Positions 44,439 to 55,960 are shown, counted from the stretch's first letter. The stretch: DNA of 64,000 bases from Diaphorobacter sp. HDW4B (GCF_011305535.1 NZ_CP049905.1:4338001-4402000), one strand, 5' to 3'. Numbers and translations: made by a program. The notes: generated from the sequence alone by a model not told the origin.

Positions 44439-45077
44439 TCAGAACATGCTCTTCAGGATCACATCTGCCGTCACGCGGGAGTGCTTCTTGATGAGCTGCT
44501 CCATTTCTTCGGCGTCACCGCTTTTCATGACCGCCAGAATCTTCTCGTGAACGGAATTCACGTTCTTGGATTCAGGCGAGGATTCGATCCACACGCGCAT
44601 CAATGGCTCGATCAACGCATGCAGTGAAGTGATCTGCGCGAGGATGCGCGGCGCGCGGCTGATGGCGCTGATCTTTTCGTGAAACTCGCGGTGCGCGGTG
44701 ATCCACAGCGGCAGATCGTTCTGCACGGCACGCAGACGCGCGAGCAGCAGTTCCAGCTCCTGAATGTCGGAGGCGGTCGCCTTCTTCGCGGCCATGCCGG
44801 CGGCCAAGCCTTCGAGCACGGCGCGCATCTCGAAGATTTCCGAAACTTCTTCCTTGCTGAGCTTCTTGACCACCGCACCGCGATTGGTGCGCAGGCTGAT
44901 CAGTCCCTCCGCCGAAAGACGCCGCAGCGCCTCGCGAATGGGCATGCGGCTCATGTCGAGCTCGGTGGCGATGTCTTCAGCCACAATGCGCGCGCCGGGC
45001 TCCAGCGTGCCCATGCGGATCGCATTCAGAAGGTATTGATAAGCCTCCTCTTGCGCGCTGACGTTGGACAGGTTCAT
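44439..45077 (-). CDS. GntR-family regulator, FCD subfamily
   Basis: A 212-residue regulator. The winged helix-turn-helix is at about 8-72 (AYQYLLNAIRMGTLEPGARIVAEDIATELDMSRMPIREALRRL, split here around residues 13-55). The C-terminal FCD domain carries the metal/ligand residues (RAVLEGLAA, ITAHREFHEKI, VHEKIL). It probably controls the gamma-glutamyltransferase/Bug genes through the 43143-43162 operator. A GCGGATCCGC palindrome at 45214-45223, upstream of its own start, may serve autoregulation. Confidence 0.87.
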   Translation of the reverse strand: MNLSNVSAQEEAYQYLLNAIRMGTLEPGARIVAEDIATELDMSRMPIREALRRLSAEGLISLRTNRGAVVKKLSKEEVSEIFEMRAVLEGLAAGMAAKKATASDIQELELLLARLRAVQNDLPLWITAHREFHEKISAISRAPRILAQITSLHALIEPLMRVWIESSPESKNVNSVHEKILAVMKSGDAEEMEQLIKKHSRVTADVILKSMF

Positions 45078-45353
45078 GGTGTGAGGAATCTCGGACAACG
45101 GGTGCTGCACGCGCTGTCTTCTTTTTCTTGGTTTCTTGTGGATGGTGCGAGCTTTGGCGTTCGCGAGAAGATGCGCAAACATCAAGGCGCACATGTGATG
45201 CGATGCAATGTTTGCGGATCCGCGCGAGCGATTCTGATGGCTATGTTAACAAGCCATGGGCATGGTCGTGGCAACACCAACCACCCGGTTCTCCGTCACT
45301 CCGGAAAACCGTTCATCCCTTGTCGGAAGAGCGAGTAGCGGGAAACGTGGCAA

Positions 45354-45722
45354 TCAGCCCGCTGCGCCTTGCGGCAACAGCCCTTGCGGGGTGGGTCCAC
45401 CGGGCAAGGCATCGTCTCGCTTGGTGCCGCGCGGCGTGATGCGATGGACCTGCGCGGCGGCTGATTCGGCGTCCGTGGCCGTTGGCTCCGAGGTGGGCGA
45501 TGCCTCGCTCTTGGCCGCTGTGCCGGCCCGCCCTGCAAGCTCTTCGCTCACGGCGGTCATCTCGGCTTGCAGGCGGCGCACGCGGTCGCGGTACATGGTG
45601 GCGAGCGCTGCGTGGTGTTCTGCGGCGCTTTCGTGTTCCAGTGCGGCCATACGGGCTTCTTCCAGACCGTTCTGGATGCGACGCATGTAGACGATGGTGG
45701 GGTTCATGAAGCGCTGGAACAT
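45354..45722 (-). CDS. Small protein of unknown function with predicted coiled coil
   Basis: A 122-residue protein with no recognised family. Residues 15-65 are Ala/Glu/Arg-rich and likely form a coiled coil (RIQNGLEEARMAALEHESAAEHHAALA, split here around residues 15-41). The C-terminal half is low-complexity (Ser/Thr/Pro/Ala). The ATG is preceded by GAGGAG. It is cytosolic and stands alone. Confidence 0.6.
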   Translation of the reverse strand: MFQRFMNPTIVYMRRIQNGLEEARMAALEHESAAEHHAALATMYRDRVRRLQAEMTAVSEELAGRAGTAAKSEASPTSEPTATDAESAAAQVHRITPRGTKRDDALPGGPTPQGLLPQGAAG

Positions 45723-45980
45723 GATGGTTTCTCCTCGGTGGCAACGAAGGGGCGGCACACCGTGCTTCCTATGATGACGCGCTCCGGCGGGTTTGGCGTC
45801 AGACGAATTCCCTACTTGCTGCGCGTAATGGTTATTCACAAAGCGTGCATGAGTAAGGATGTTGCAAATCGCTCAAAATGTTGCATTTGTTGATCCCCAG
45901 ATCGACAGCGCTGGTCGGAAATGCGGGGCTTGTCGCTCGCCAAAACGGTCAGTTCGATTTACTGACAGAATCTTTGCATC

Positions 45981-47072
45981 ATGAGTCTGATTCAAGCTTT
46001 GCCGGACGGTCCGCTGGACATCATCGGCGACATCCACGGCGAGTTTTCCGCGCTGATCCAACTGCTCCACCATCTGGGCTACGACACCGATGGCCACCAT
46101 CCCGACGGCCGCACGCTGGTGTTCGTGGGCGACTTCTGCGATCGCGGCCCCGACAGTCCCGCCGTGCTGGCGCTGGCCCAGCGGCTGATCGAATCGGGCC
46201 GCGCCGTCGCGGTTCTCGGCAATCATGAAATCAATCTGTTGCGCGAAGATGTCAAGGACGGCTCGGGCTGGTTTTTTGACGAGCGCATCGAACGCGACAA
46301 CGCCAAGTACGCGCCATATCACCGCCCGGACGCCGCGCAGCGCGAAGGCATTGTGCGATTGCTCAGTGGTCTGCCGATTGCGCTGGAGCGTGCCGATCTG
46401 CGTGTGATTCATGCGGCATGGCAGCCCGAGCAGATTGCGATGGCGCGCGCGCTGCCCATGGGTTCTGTGCGCAGCGAATACGACCACTGGGAAGACGAGG
46501 CCGCGCGTCAGGCGCATGCCTCGCACCTCGAAGACCGCATGAAGGCCGAGCGCGTGCTGTGGCCGCATGATCTGGAAGATGGCGACAAGAAGCCGCCGTT
46601 CCTCGCCGCGCATGCAGAGAACGAATCCAACAAGCAGATGCTCAACCCGCTCAAGGTGCTGACCTCGGGCGTGGAACGCAAGGGCAGCGATCCGTTCTTT
46701 GCAGGCGGCAAGTGGCGCTTTGTAGAGCGCGTGGGCTGGTGGGACGAGTACGCTGATTGCACGCCGGTTGTCGTGGGCCACTACTGGCGGCGCGTGCATC
46801 CCATCGATCGTGCGCAGTTGGGCAAGGGCGATCAGGACCTGTTCAAAGACATCGCACCGCTGGCCTGGCATGGCCTGCATGGCAATGTGTTCTGTGTCGA
46901 CTACTCGGTCGGCGCGCGTTGGACGGCGCGTTTGAGAAGCAAACCGCCGGAGCGCGATTTCAAACTGGCCGCATTGCGCTGGCCCGAGCGCGTTCTGCAG
47001 TTCGATGATGGCGTTGCCTTGCCGACGGAAGGCTTTGGCGAAGCCATGGCGTCGTTGACCGACAAGGTCTGA
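45981..47072 (+). CDS. Metallophosphoesterase (PPP/diadenosine tetraphosphatase-like)
   Basis: A 363-residue metallophosphoesterase. The two-metal motif set is complete: GDIHG near 16-20, GDFCDRG near 50-56 and GNHE near 83-86, with a later H in VVGHYW. It is related to serine/threonine protein phosphatases and ApaH; which substrate it uses is not visible. It is cytosolic. It is convergent with the large Ig-like gene. Confidence 0.87.
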   Translation: MSLIQALPDGPLDIIGDIHGEFSALIQLLHHLGYDTDGHHPDGRTLVFVGDFCDRGPDSPAVLALAQRLIESGRAVAVLGNHEINLLREDVKDGSGWFFDERIERDNAKYAPYHRPDAAQREGIVRLLSGLPIALERADLRVIHAAWQPEQIAMARALPMGSVRSEYDHWEDEAARQAHASHLEDRMKAERVLWPHDLEDGDKKPPFLAAHAENESNKQMLNPLKVLTSGVERKGSDPFFAGGKWRFVERVGWWDEYADCTPVVVGHYWRRVHPIDRAQLGKGDQDLFKDIAPLAWHGLHGNVFCVDYSVGARWTARLRSKPPERDFKLAALRWPERVLQFDDGVALPTEGFGEAMASLTDKV

Positions 47073-47123
47073 GCCGAACCGCAGGCGCTCTCGCGGTATC
47101 CGACCTCTCCAACACTCTCCAAC

Positions 47124-47145
47124 GAAAAAGTCCCATCACATGGGA
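47124..47145 (-). terminator. Weak rho-independent terminator of the large Ig-like gene
   Basis: TCCCAT (47131-47136) pairs with ATGGGA (47140-47145) around a 3-nt loop. On the minus strand it is followed by CTTTTTC. Confidence 0.5.
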
Positions 47146-47196
47146 TGGGGCTTGGAATGGTCTGCTGCGTGCAGGTGTCTATGGCGTCTATGGTGT

Positions 47197-50154
47197 CTAT
47201 GACCTGCGGCGACGCAGCGCTGCCGCGCCTGCCAGTAGTCCGGAAAGAAGCACAAGACCGACATGACCGAGCGCCGGCACTGGCGTGGCGGTCACCACGG
47301 GTGTGGTGCTGCTGACCGTGATCGTCACGGTCACGGGATCGGAATCGACCATGGGTGCGGCCTTGGTGCGCGCCGATTTACTGCTGTCGTAGCTGGCGAT
47401 GTAGGTAAAGGTGTCCGTGCCCTCGAACTTCGCTTTGGGAGTGTAGACAAAGCTGCCATCGGCATTCAGCGTCAGTGTGCCGTTGGCGGGCGGCGTGACG
47501 ACGGAGGCCGTCAGCTTCGCGCCGACCGGACCGGTGTCGTTGGCTAGCACGCCGGGCGCGGAGATCGTCAGCGTTTCACCTGACTTGGTCTTGTAGCTAT
47601 CTCCGCCGCCCACCGGCTTGCCTGGCGTGCCGACGGTGATCGCGACGGTCGCCGCAGCTGAGGCTCCGGCTGCGTCGCTGATGGTGTAGGTGAATCGGTC
47701 GATCCCGCTGAAGCCGCTGTTGGCGACATAGACAAAGCTGCCATCCGCATTCAGTGTGAGGCTGCCGTTGCCCGGCTGCGTGGCGACGGTGGCTTTGCCG
47801 CTGGTGGCAAGGTCATTGATCAACACGCCCGGCGCGGCCTGATTGAGAGCGACGCCTGCCGTGGCGCTGTAGCTGTCGTCGAGTGCGCTGGGCACCACGT
47901 TGAAGACGACCTTGGCGACATTGGAGTTGCCCGATGTGCTGCTGTTGACGTGGTAGGTGAAGCTTTCCGGGCCGGTGTAGCTGCCCGTGGATGTATAGGT
48001 GAAATTGCCATCGGGCTGGAGGCTCAGCATGCCATGCAGGACGTTGGTGTCGAGCACGGCCGTGTTGCCAGGTGCCGCGCCATCGTTGGTCAGCACGTTG
48101 CCTGTCAGCGGCTTCTGCGCGGGGATGTTGCCGAAGTTGTCATCCGTGGCGGTGGGCGGCGGAAGAATCCAGGAGATGGCCGCGGTCTTGCTGAGCGGTC
48201 CGGTGGCTGCGGTCACGGTATCGGTGCCCATGGCTGCACCGGTGTAGCAGAACTGGGCCTCCCCCGCGCTGTCGGTCGAGGGCTGGATTGCAGCGGGGCT
48301 GTTCACGCCAGCGGCACCCAGACTCATGGCCAGATTCACGATGGGCTGCGACTGGCTGTCCACCATCTTGGCCACGACGCATTGCTGCAGGTTCACGGTC
48401 TGCGTGGCGGTTGCGGGCGTCAAGGTGAGTGTGGGTGCGTTGGCTCCGCTGTCCTGAAGCCACAGCACGGTCGATGTGGCGGACTTGCCACCGCTCGACA
48501 GCGTCAGCGTGTCCTTGCCCGCTGCGGTGCTGGTGTAGCAATACGGGGCCTGTCCTGCCGCATTGGTGTAGACGCTGTTCAGGCTGGTGTTCGCGCCGCT
48601 GGTGGCCACATCCACCTTGATGCTGGAAAGCGGTTGATTGCTGCTGTCGGTGACCAGCGCGGTCACGCAGTGTTGGGTTCCCACCCAGCGGCTCACGTTG
48701 TCGGAAGGGGTGAGCTTGATGTCGTTGATCGCAGTGATGGGCGAGAAGTTCATCCCGGCGGTGTAGCCGTAGGAATTGACATTGGTGAACCCGTACATGT
48801 TGACGCCCACGCCGACATTCGACTGCACGCGGAAACTGCCCGGTTGTACCGTTTGATTGACGTAGAAAAAATCCTGCTGAGCGCTGAGTGTGAAGTCACT
48901 GGCCGCGATGACCTGACCGTTGACTGAAACCACAGGTGGTACGCTGCTGCCCGGGGTGACGGGTGCGACGATGCTCAGGTAGTTGCGCGTGAAGAGCGGG
49001 CTGGTGGGGTTCGAGTCGGCGGTGGCGATGGTGTAGTCACTCAGGTACTGGTCCGAGGGCGAGATCAGTTGCATGAATGGGTCGCCGTTCGACCTGGTTG
49101 TATCGTCGAAGGGACTGTCCACGTTGCCGCTCACGGCGTACTGCATCACGAGACTGGGCTTGCTGGTGCTGATCGACTTGGCGGTGGCTGCCGAAGCTTC
49201 AAAAAATTTGCCTGCAGCCAAGGTGGCGAGCAAGGCTCCGTCGATTCTGACCTCGGTGCCATCCTGATCGGCCACTACGCGGTAGATGTAGCTGGCTCGG
49301 CTCTGCATGGGCGACATGAAGAAGGACTTGCCCCAGGTCGTGGTCGGTGGAATCTGTTCGTAGAGATGGTCGCAGTAGTGTGTGTCGACTGGCACCTCGG
49401 CACATTTGGCACCCGAGAAAACGGCGACGGGCTTGTTCGACGTGATCAGGGATCCGGTCAGGTCCGATTTGTTGATGCGGGCCGAATCGCCGGAGTACAC
49501 CTGCACGACCTGCCCTCGGACCAGTGGCGTTGAGAAGCTGAATCCGGGAGCATATTCGACGCCGACAGTGTCCTGTGAATAGGTTGATGGTGTGACCGAG
49601 ACCGTCGTGCCATCTTCGGTGGCGACAACCATCAGGAACGATGGGTGGCGTATGGTGCCTCCGAGGCTGATGGGTGCTCCCGGATAGGCCACGGCGCGGT
49701 ACGTGGTGCCCAGAGCCGTGACGGGAAATGCGAGCACCGCGTCGGCGGAGGCGGCTTTGAGCGACAGTCCGTAGACCGACACGTCCTGATCGGCCTGAAC
49801 CCGCAGCGTCTTTTTGCCCGCCAGCATACTGGTGGACACCTCGAAGTCGTCCGACAAGGTGGGGGTATTGGCGAGGACGACACGCGTGACCTGATTGGGC
49901 TGCGTGGTGAAGGGTGTCTTGGCACCGGTTGCCTCGAAGGTGATGGTGCCGGAGGCCGCGACTTTGCTGGAAATGAACAGGCTCAGATTGTCGGCGCCGT
50001 TTTGGTTTTTGCTGAACGCCACGTAGAAGTCCCTCCCTTCGGAGGACCCGGCCTGTGCATGTGCCGTGGTGTGCCCCACGCAAAGAGCAAGACTGGCAGC
50101 GAGCAATGCGCTCGGACGAGCGAAACGTTTCAGGAATGCGGACAGAACTGACAC
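47197..50154 (-). CDS. Large exported protein with IgGFc-binding-like N-terminus, Ig-like/cadherin-like repeats and IPTL-CTERM-like tail
   Basis: A 985-residue protein. It has a signal peptide (residues 1 to about 33). An N-terminal region of about 500 residues, with RDFYVAFSKNQ and GVGVNMYGFTNVNSYGYTAGM, resembles the IgGFc-binding N-terminal domain. Two Ig-like units come next (around 525-680), then three tandem cadherin/VCBS-like repeats (residues about 690-950), with repeats of TLNADGSFVYxPxxxFxGxDxFTY. The tail is VPALGHVGLVLL, a hydrophobic helix and RRRRS, close to the IPTL-CTERM form. It is probably a cell-surface or adhesion protein. Confidence 0.85.
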   Translation of the reverse strand: MSVLSAFLKRFARPSALLAASLALCVGHTTAHAQAGSSEGRDFYVAFSKNQNGADNLSLFISSKVAASGTITFEATGAKTPFTTQPNQVTRVVLANTPTLSDDFEVSTSMLAGKKTLRVQADQDVSVYGLSLKAASADAVLAFPVTALGTTYRAVAYPGAPISLGGTIRHPSFLMVVATEDGTTVSVTPSTYSQDTVGVEYAPGFSFSTPLVRGQVVQVYSGDSARINKSDLTGSLITSNKPVAVFSGAKCAEVPVDTHYCDHLYEQIPPTTTWGKSFFMSPMQSRASYIYRVVADQDGTEVRIDGALLATLAAGKFFEASAATAKSISTSKPSLVMQYAVSGNVDSPFDDTTRSNGDPFMQLISPSDQYLSDYTIATADSNPTSPLFTRNYLSIVAPVTPGSSVPPVVSVNGQVIAASDFTLSAQQDFFYVNQTVQPGSFRVQSNVGVGVNMYGFTNVNSYGYTAGMNFSPITAINDIKLTPSDNVSRWVGTQHCVTALVTDSSNQPLSSIKVDVATSGANTSLNSVYTNAAGQAPYCYTSTAAGKDTLTLSSGGKSATSTVLWLQDSGANAPTLTLTPATATQTVNLQQCVVAKMVDSQSQPIVNLAMSLGAAGVNSPAAIQPSTDSAGEAQFCYTGAAMGTDTVTAATGPLSKTAAISWILPPPTATDDNFGNIPAQKPLTGNVLTNDGAAPGNTAVLDTNVLHGMLSLQPDGNFTYTSTGSYTGPESFTYHVNSSTSGNSNVAKVVFNVVPSALDDSYSATAGVALNQAAPGVLINDLATSGKATVATQPGNGSLTLNADGSFVYVANSGFSGIDRFTYTISDAAGASAAATVAITVGTPGKPVGGGDSYKTKSGETLTISAPGVLANDTGPVGAKLTASVVTPPANGTLTLNADGSFVYTPKAKFEGTDTFTYIASYDSSKSARTKAAPMVDSDPVTVTITVSSTTPVVTATPVPALGHVGLVLLSGLLAGAAALRRRRS

Positions 50155-50384
50155 GTGAAGACCCTCCGGATGGAATATTTAAGACATTAACTATTGATAT
50201 TGGCTATCGACTTTATTAATACGATATATGCAAACGTAATGAAAATTAAATAGTTTTTGTCAATAGTTAAAAACACGTCACAAAAGTGAGGGTGGTCATG
50301 GCTGTGTCATGAAATGCGACAGGACGAGGCCTCTCACTACAATCCCCGCATCTCCACGCACGGACCACCATCGCCCGTCACCCC

Positions 50385-51815
50385 ATGGCCCCCGAACGAC
50401 TTTCAGGAAAAAGCCTGCCGCGCGAATCCGACCCACAAGAGGCCGGGTTGCCGGAGGACGAGGCGCATTCGCAAAGCGCGGTGGACGAGGCCGTGTGGAT
50501 GGACGTCATCCAGAAAATGGACGAGGTCTACTCGCAGCTCATCGAAGACGAGGTGGAGCTGGAGAAGAAGAACGCCGAGTTGGAGCAGTCGCAGCAGTTC
50601 GTGTTCAGCGTCATCTCGGCGATGTCGGATGTGCTGGTGGTGTGCGATGCGCACGGCCGCATCGAGCAGACCAATGCGGCGCTCAACGATCTGGTGGGGC
50701 GCAGCGAAGAGGCTTTGCGCGGCACGCCGCTGGTCGATCTGCTGGCTGATGCGGACAGCGTGGAACGCGTGCGCCAGGTGCTGATGCAGACCCGCGCGCA
50801 GCGCAGCGGCCAAGTATTGGAACTGCAGTTGCTGGATGCGTCCGGTGCCAGCGTGCCGGTGGATGCGAACTGCACGCCGCGCATCGATCACAACGGTCGG
50901 CATGTCGGCACCGTGCTGGTGGGGCGGCCGACGGCGGAACTCAAGCGCGCTTATCAGGAACTGCGCAGCGCGCACGAGGCCTTGAAGCGCGCTCAGCAGC
51001 AGCTCATCCATTCGGAGAAGATGGCTTCGCTCGGGCGGCTGGTGGCCGGTGTGGCGCATGAACTCAACAACCCGATCAGCTTTGTGCTGGGCAATGTGCA
51101 CGCACTGGATCGCTACACGCAGCGGCTGCGCACTTATCTGGAGGCCGTGCACGCGCAGGAGCCGCCCGCGCAGTTGGAGGCGATGCGCAAGAAGCTGCGC
51201 ATCGATCACATGCTGGCCGATCTGCCATCGCTGATCGAGGGCACGATGGAGGGCGCGCAGCGCACGACCGACATCGTCAACGGCCTCAAGCGTTTTTCTG
51301 CGATGGACCCGGATGCGCGCGTCAGCGTCGACCTGGCCGAGGTGGCCGAGCGCGCCATCCACTGGATTCACAAGGGCGTGACCACCGCGTTCGAAGTGCA
51401 TTGGGACGAGCGCACGCCGTGCCAGGTTTCGGGCAGCGGCGGGCAGTTGCAGCAGGTGATGATGAATCTGCTGCAGAACGCGCTCGATGCGGTCGCTTCC
51501 ACGCAGCAGATGCCGGAGTTGCATGTGTCGATCACCAAGTCGCAGACGCACGCGTTCTTCACGTTGCGCGACAACGGCCCCGGCATTGCGGACGTGCATC
51601 TCTCGCGCATCTTCGATCCGTTCTTCACCACCAAGCCGGTGGGCAAGGGCACGGGGCTGGGGCTGTCGATCAGCTACGGCATCGTCGAGCAGCATGGCGG
51701 CACGTTGTCCGCGCGCAATGCACCGCAGGGTGGCGGCGCGGAGTTCGTGATCGAGTTGCCGCTCGCGCCAACAGCCACACCAACTGACATGCCAACTTCC
51801 ACGTCAACCGATTGA
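50385..51815 (+). CDS. hoxJ: PAS-containing sensor histidine kinase, HoxJ/HupT-like
   Basis: A 476-residue cytosolic kinase. A coiled N-terminus is followed by a PAS domain (about 70-180), a linker, the dimerisation/phosphoacceptor domain with His225 in VAGVAHELNNPISFVLGN, and an ATPase domain (MMNLLQNALDA, DNGPGIA, FFTTKPVGKGTGLGL). The H-box region is typical of HupT/HoxJ kinases, which report on H2 through a regulatory hydrogenase and act on the regulator HoxA/HupR. It lies 265 bp upstream of hoxK. The regulatory hydrogenase and hoxA are not in the window. Confidence 0.82.
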   Translation: MAPERLSGKSLPRESDPQEAGLPEDEAHSQSAVDEAVWMDVIQKMDEVYSQLIEDEVELEKKNAELEQSQQFVFSVISAMSDVLVVCDAHGRIEQTNAALNDLVGRSEEALRGTPLVDLLADADSVERVRQVLMQTRAQRSGQVLELQLLDASGASVPVDANCTPRIDHNGRHVGTVLVGRPTAELKRAYQELRSAHEALKRAQQQLIHSEKMASLGRLVAGVAHELNNPISFVLGNVHALDRYTQRLRTYLEAVHAQEPPAQLEAMRKKLRIDHMLADLPSLIEGTMEGAQRTTDIVNGLKRFSAMDPDARVSVDLAEVAERAIHWIHKGVTTAFEVHWDERTPCQVSGSGGQLQQVMMNLLQNALDAVASTQQMPELHVSITKSQTHAFFTLRDNGPGIADVHLSRIFDPFFTTKPVGKGTGLGLSISYGIVEQHGGTLSARNAPQGGGAEFVIELPLAPTATPTDMPTSTSTD

Positions 51816-51817
51816 AG

Positions 51818-51850
51818 GTGGAAGCTTGCCTTCCACTTGCGCGGGCAAGT
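51818..51850. other. Two overlapping, mutually exclusive hairpins after hoxJ
   Basis: GTGGAAG (51818-51824) pairs with CTTCCAC (51830-51836). ACTTGC (51835-51840) pairs with GCAAGT (51845-51850). The two stems share bases. Neither has a T run. Confidence 0.45.
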
Positions 51851-52021
51851 TGGATGGCAGGTTGGCGAATCACCCTCCAAAAAGCCTTCAGGGTTAACGC
51901 GAAGTCCGAGGCGTTTGATTTGACGCAAGTGCCGGATAAAACGCGCGCAAGCCCGTATCACAACACATCATTTCGGATCGTGAAAAGCTGGACGAAAGAC
52001 ATGTGCAACCGCACATGAGAG

Positions 52022-52038
52022 CTGGCCCACCAATTGCA
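52022..52038 (+). promoter_or_regulatory. Sigma-54 promoter of the hydrogenase operon
   Basis: CTGGCCCACCAATTGCA matches the -24/-12 consensus (TGGCAC-N5-TTGCA) with exact spacing. It lies 43 bp upstream of the hoxK ATG. Known MBH operons in this group use sigma-54 with the response regulator HoxA. Confidence 0.8.
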
Positions 52039-52080
52039 TTGACATCGGCAGATACGTCCAAATAACAGGAGACGACCCCG

Positions 52081-53169
52081 ATGGAAACGTTTTATGAGGT
52101 GATGCGCCGCCAGGGCATCTCCCGCCGCAGCTTTCTCAAATATTGCTCGCTCACGGCCACGTCGCTGGGTCTGGGCGCATCGTTCGTTCCGCAGATCGCC
52201 CACGCCATGGAAACCAAGCCGCGCACGCCCGTGCTGTGGCTGCATGGTCTGGAGTGCACCTGCTGCTCGGAATCGTTCATCCGTTCCGCGCACCCGCTTG
52301 CCAAGGACGTGGTGCTGTCGATGATCTCGCTCGACTACGACGACACGCTGATGGCCGCCGCAGGGCATCAGGCCGAGGCCATCCTCGAAGAGATCATGAC
52401 CAAGTACAAGGGCAATTACATCCTCGCGGTGGAGGGCAATCCGCCGCTCAATCAGGATGGCATGAGCTGCTTTCAGTCGGGCAAGCCCTTCATCGAAAAG
52501 CTCAAGCACGTGGCCAAGGATGCCAAGGCCATCATCAGTTGGGGCTCGTGCGCGAGTTGGGGCTGTGTGCAGGCCGCCAAGCCCAATCCGACGGGCGCTA
52601 CGCCAATCCACAAGGTCATCTTCGACAAGCCCATCATCAAGGTGCCGGGCTGCCCGCCAATTGCCGAGGTGATGACCGGCGTGATCACCTACATGCTCAC
52701 GTTTGACCGCATGCCGGAGCTCGACCGCCAGGGCCGCCCGAAGATGTTCTACAGCCAGCGCATTCACGACAAGTGCTACCGTCGTCCGCATTTCGACGCG
52801 GGCCAGTTTGTGGAATCGTTCGACGACGAATCCGCGCGCAAGGGTTACTGCCTCTACAAGGTCGGCTGCAAGGGACCGACCACGTACAACGCCTGCGCCA
52901 CCACGCGCTGGAACGAAGGCACGAGCTTCCCGATCCAGTCGGGCCACGGCTGCATCGGCTGCTCGGAAGACGGCTTCTGGGACAAGGGTTCGTTCTACAA
53001 CCGCCTGACCGACATCCACCAGTTCGGCATCGAAGCCAACGCCGACCAGGTGGGCGGCTACGCCGCCGGAGCCGTGGGTGCGGCCGTGGCGGCGCACGCG
53101 GCGGTATCGGCCATCAAGCGTGCTGCGCACAAGCAGGATGACCAGCGCAGCGCGGTGGACACCCACTGA
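52081..53169 (+). CDS. hoxK: [NiFe]-hydrogenase small subunit (membrane-bound, O2-tolerant type)
   Basis: A 362-residue iron-sulfur subunit. It has a twin-arginine signal (RRSFLK) with cleavage near AHA, and a C-terminal hydrophobic anchor. Counting from METKPRTP, the mature protein has Cys17 and Cys20, plus the extra Cys19 (LECTCCSES), and Cys115 plus the extra Cys120 (GSCASWGC). These six-cysteine sites bind the proximal [4Fe-3S] cluster that allows H2 oxidation in air. It faces the periplasm with HoxG. The family is group 1d (Cupriavidus MBH). Confidence 0.97.
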   Translation: METFYEVMRRQGISRRSFLKYCSLTATSLGLGASFVPQIAHAMETKPRTPVLWLHGLECTCCSESFIRSAHPLAKDVVLSMISLDYDDTLMAAAGHQAEAILEEIMTKYKGNYILAVEGNPPLNQDGMSCFQSGKPFIEKLKHVAKDAKAIISWGSCASWGCVQAAKPNPTGATPIHKVIFDKPIIKVPGCPPIAEVMTGVITYMLTFDRMPELDRQGRPKMFYSQRIHDKCYRRPHFDAGQFVESFDDESARKGYCLYKVGCKGPTTYNACATTRWNEGTSFPIQSGHGCIGCSEDGFWDKGSFYNRLTDIHQFGIEANADQVGGYAAGAVGAAVAAHAAVSAIKRAAHKQDDQRSAVDTH

Positions 53170-53204
53170 ACGCACAACGACAAGAACAATCAAGGAAGAA
53201 CCAA

Positions 53205-55061
<1,857 letters not shown>

Positions 55062-55087
55062 CGGCGCTGTTTGTTTGAGTTTTGCTG

Positions 55088-55285
55088 GCCGGGAGTTCCG
55101 CCCGGCGGCGGAGTCACTTTTTGCTTGCGCGCAAAAAGTAACCAAAAACGCGCTTTTGAATACCTCCGGCAGAACTCACTTCGCGCTTCGCGCTCCGTTC
55201 GGGCAACCGCCGGAAGTCAGTTGGGAAGAGGTGTGTTTCGGCACTTCGCGTTGCTCGTGCCTGCCTCTCGCGACTTCGCGAGATG
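55088..55285 (+). repeat. Dispersed hairpin repeat, copy 3, inside the hydrogenase operon
   Basis: Same element as at 7168 and 27658, lying between hoxG and hupE. It has the GCCGGGAGTTCCGCCCGGC start, the CTTTTTGC/GCAAAAAG hairpin and the terminal TCTCGCGA/TCGCGAGA hairpin. Confidence 0.85.
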
Positions 55286-55327
55286 TTTGTGGTCGGTGGG
55301 AATTTGTTGGGAAGAGAAGGAATGGTT

Positions 55328-55924
55328 ATGTCGTTCAATAAAACGGTTTCGCGTGGTGCTGCGTTGCTTGCATTGGCTATGGTTGCGGGCGTTGCGCAGG
55401 CTCATCCAGGTCATGGTGAAGAAGGTTTTGCTTCGGGGCTGGTGCATCCGTTCATGGGGCTGGATCACTTGCTGGCGATGGTGGCGGTCGGTACATGGTC
55501 GTGCCTGGCGCTGCCTTCGGAAAAGCGCGTGGCTGGGCCACTGGTGTTTCTGGCGATGTTGGCGGCGGGGGCGTTGTTGGCTCCGGTGGTCAATGTGAGC
55601 ATGGTGGGTGTGGAAATCGGTGTGGCGCTGAGCGTTGCGCTGTTCGGTGCGCTGATGCTGCTCGGGCGCAATCTGAACAGTTTTGCGGGGCTCTCCATCG
55701 TGGGCGCTGCGGCGCTGCTGCATGGCATTGCGCATGGCAACGATCTGATGACGGGCGAGCCTGCGATGACGATGATCGGCGGCATGTTGCTTGGTTCGGC
55801 GTTGCTGCACGGCGCGGGTTATGCCGTGGGTACGCAACTGCTGAACGCGCCGCGTTGGGTGAATCGTGCGATGGCTGCGGGGCTGGGGGTTTCCGGTCTG
55901 GCGCTGTTGGCTACGCGCTTCTGA
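55328..55924 (+). CDS. hupE: HupE/UreJ-family nickel permease
   Basis: A 198-residue membrane protein with a cleavable leader (ending AQA) exposing HPGHGEEGF, and about six membrane segments. The motif HPFMGLDHLLAMVAVG is the HupE/UreJ signature; HupE proteins bring nickel in for hydrogenase. The ATG at 55328 has GAGAAGG seven bases upstream, and the ATG at 55322 is too close to it. Its place between the large subunit and the cytochrome b gene is not the common order; elsewhere hupE is often after hupD. Confidence 0.9.
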   Translation: MSFNKTVSRGAALLALAMVAGVAQAHPGHGEEGFASGLVHPFMGLDHLLAMVAVGTWSCLALPSEKRVAGPLVFLAMLAAGALLAPVVNVSMVGVEIGVALSVALFGALMLLGRNLNSFAGLSIVGAAALLHGIAHGNDLMTGEPAMTMIGGMLLGSALLHGAGYAVGTQLLNAPRWVNRAMAAGLGVSGLALLATRF

Positions 55925-55960
55925 CACGCACAAGAAGACAAGAACTCAAGGAGACAAGCC

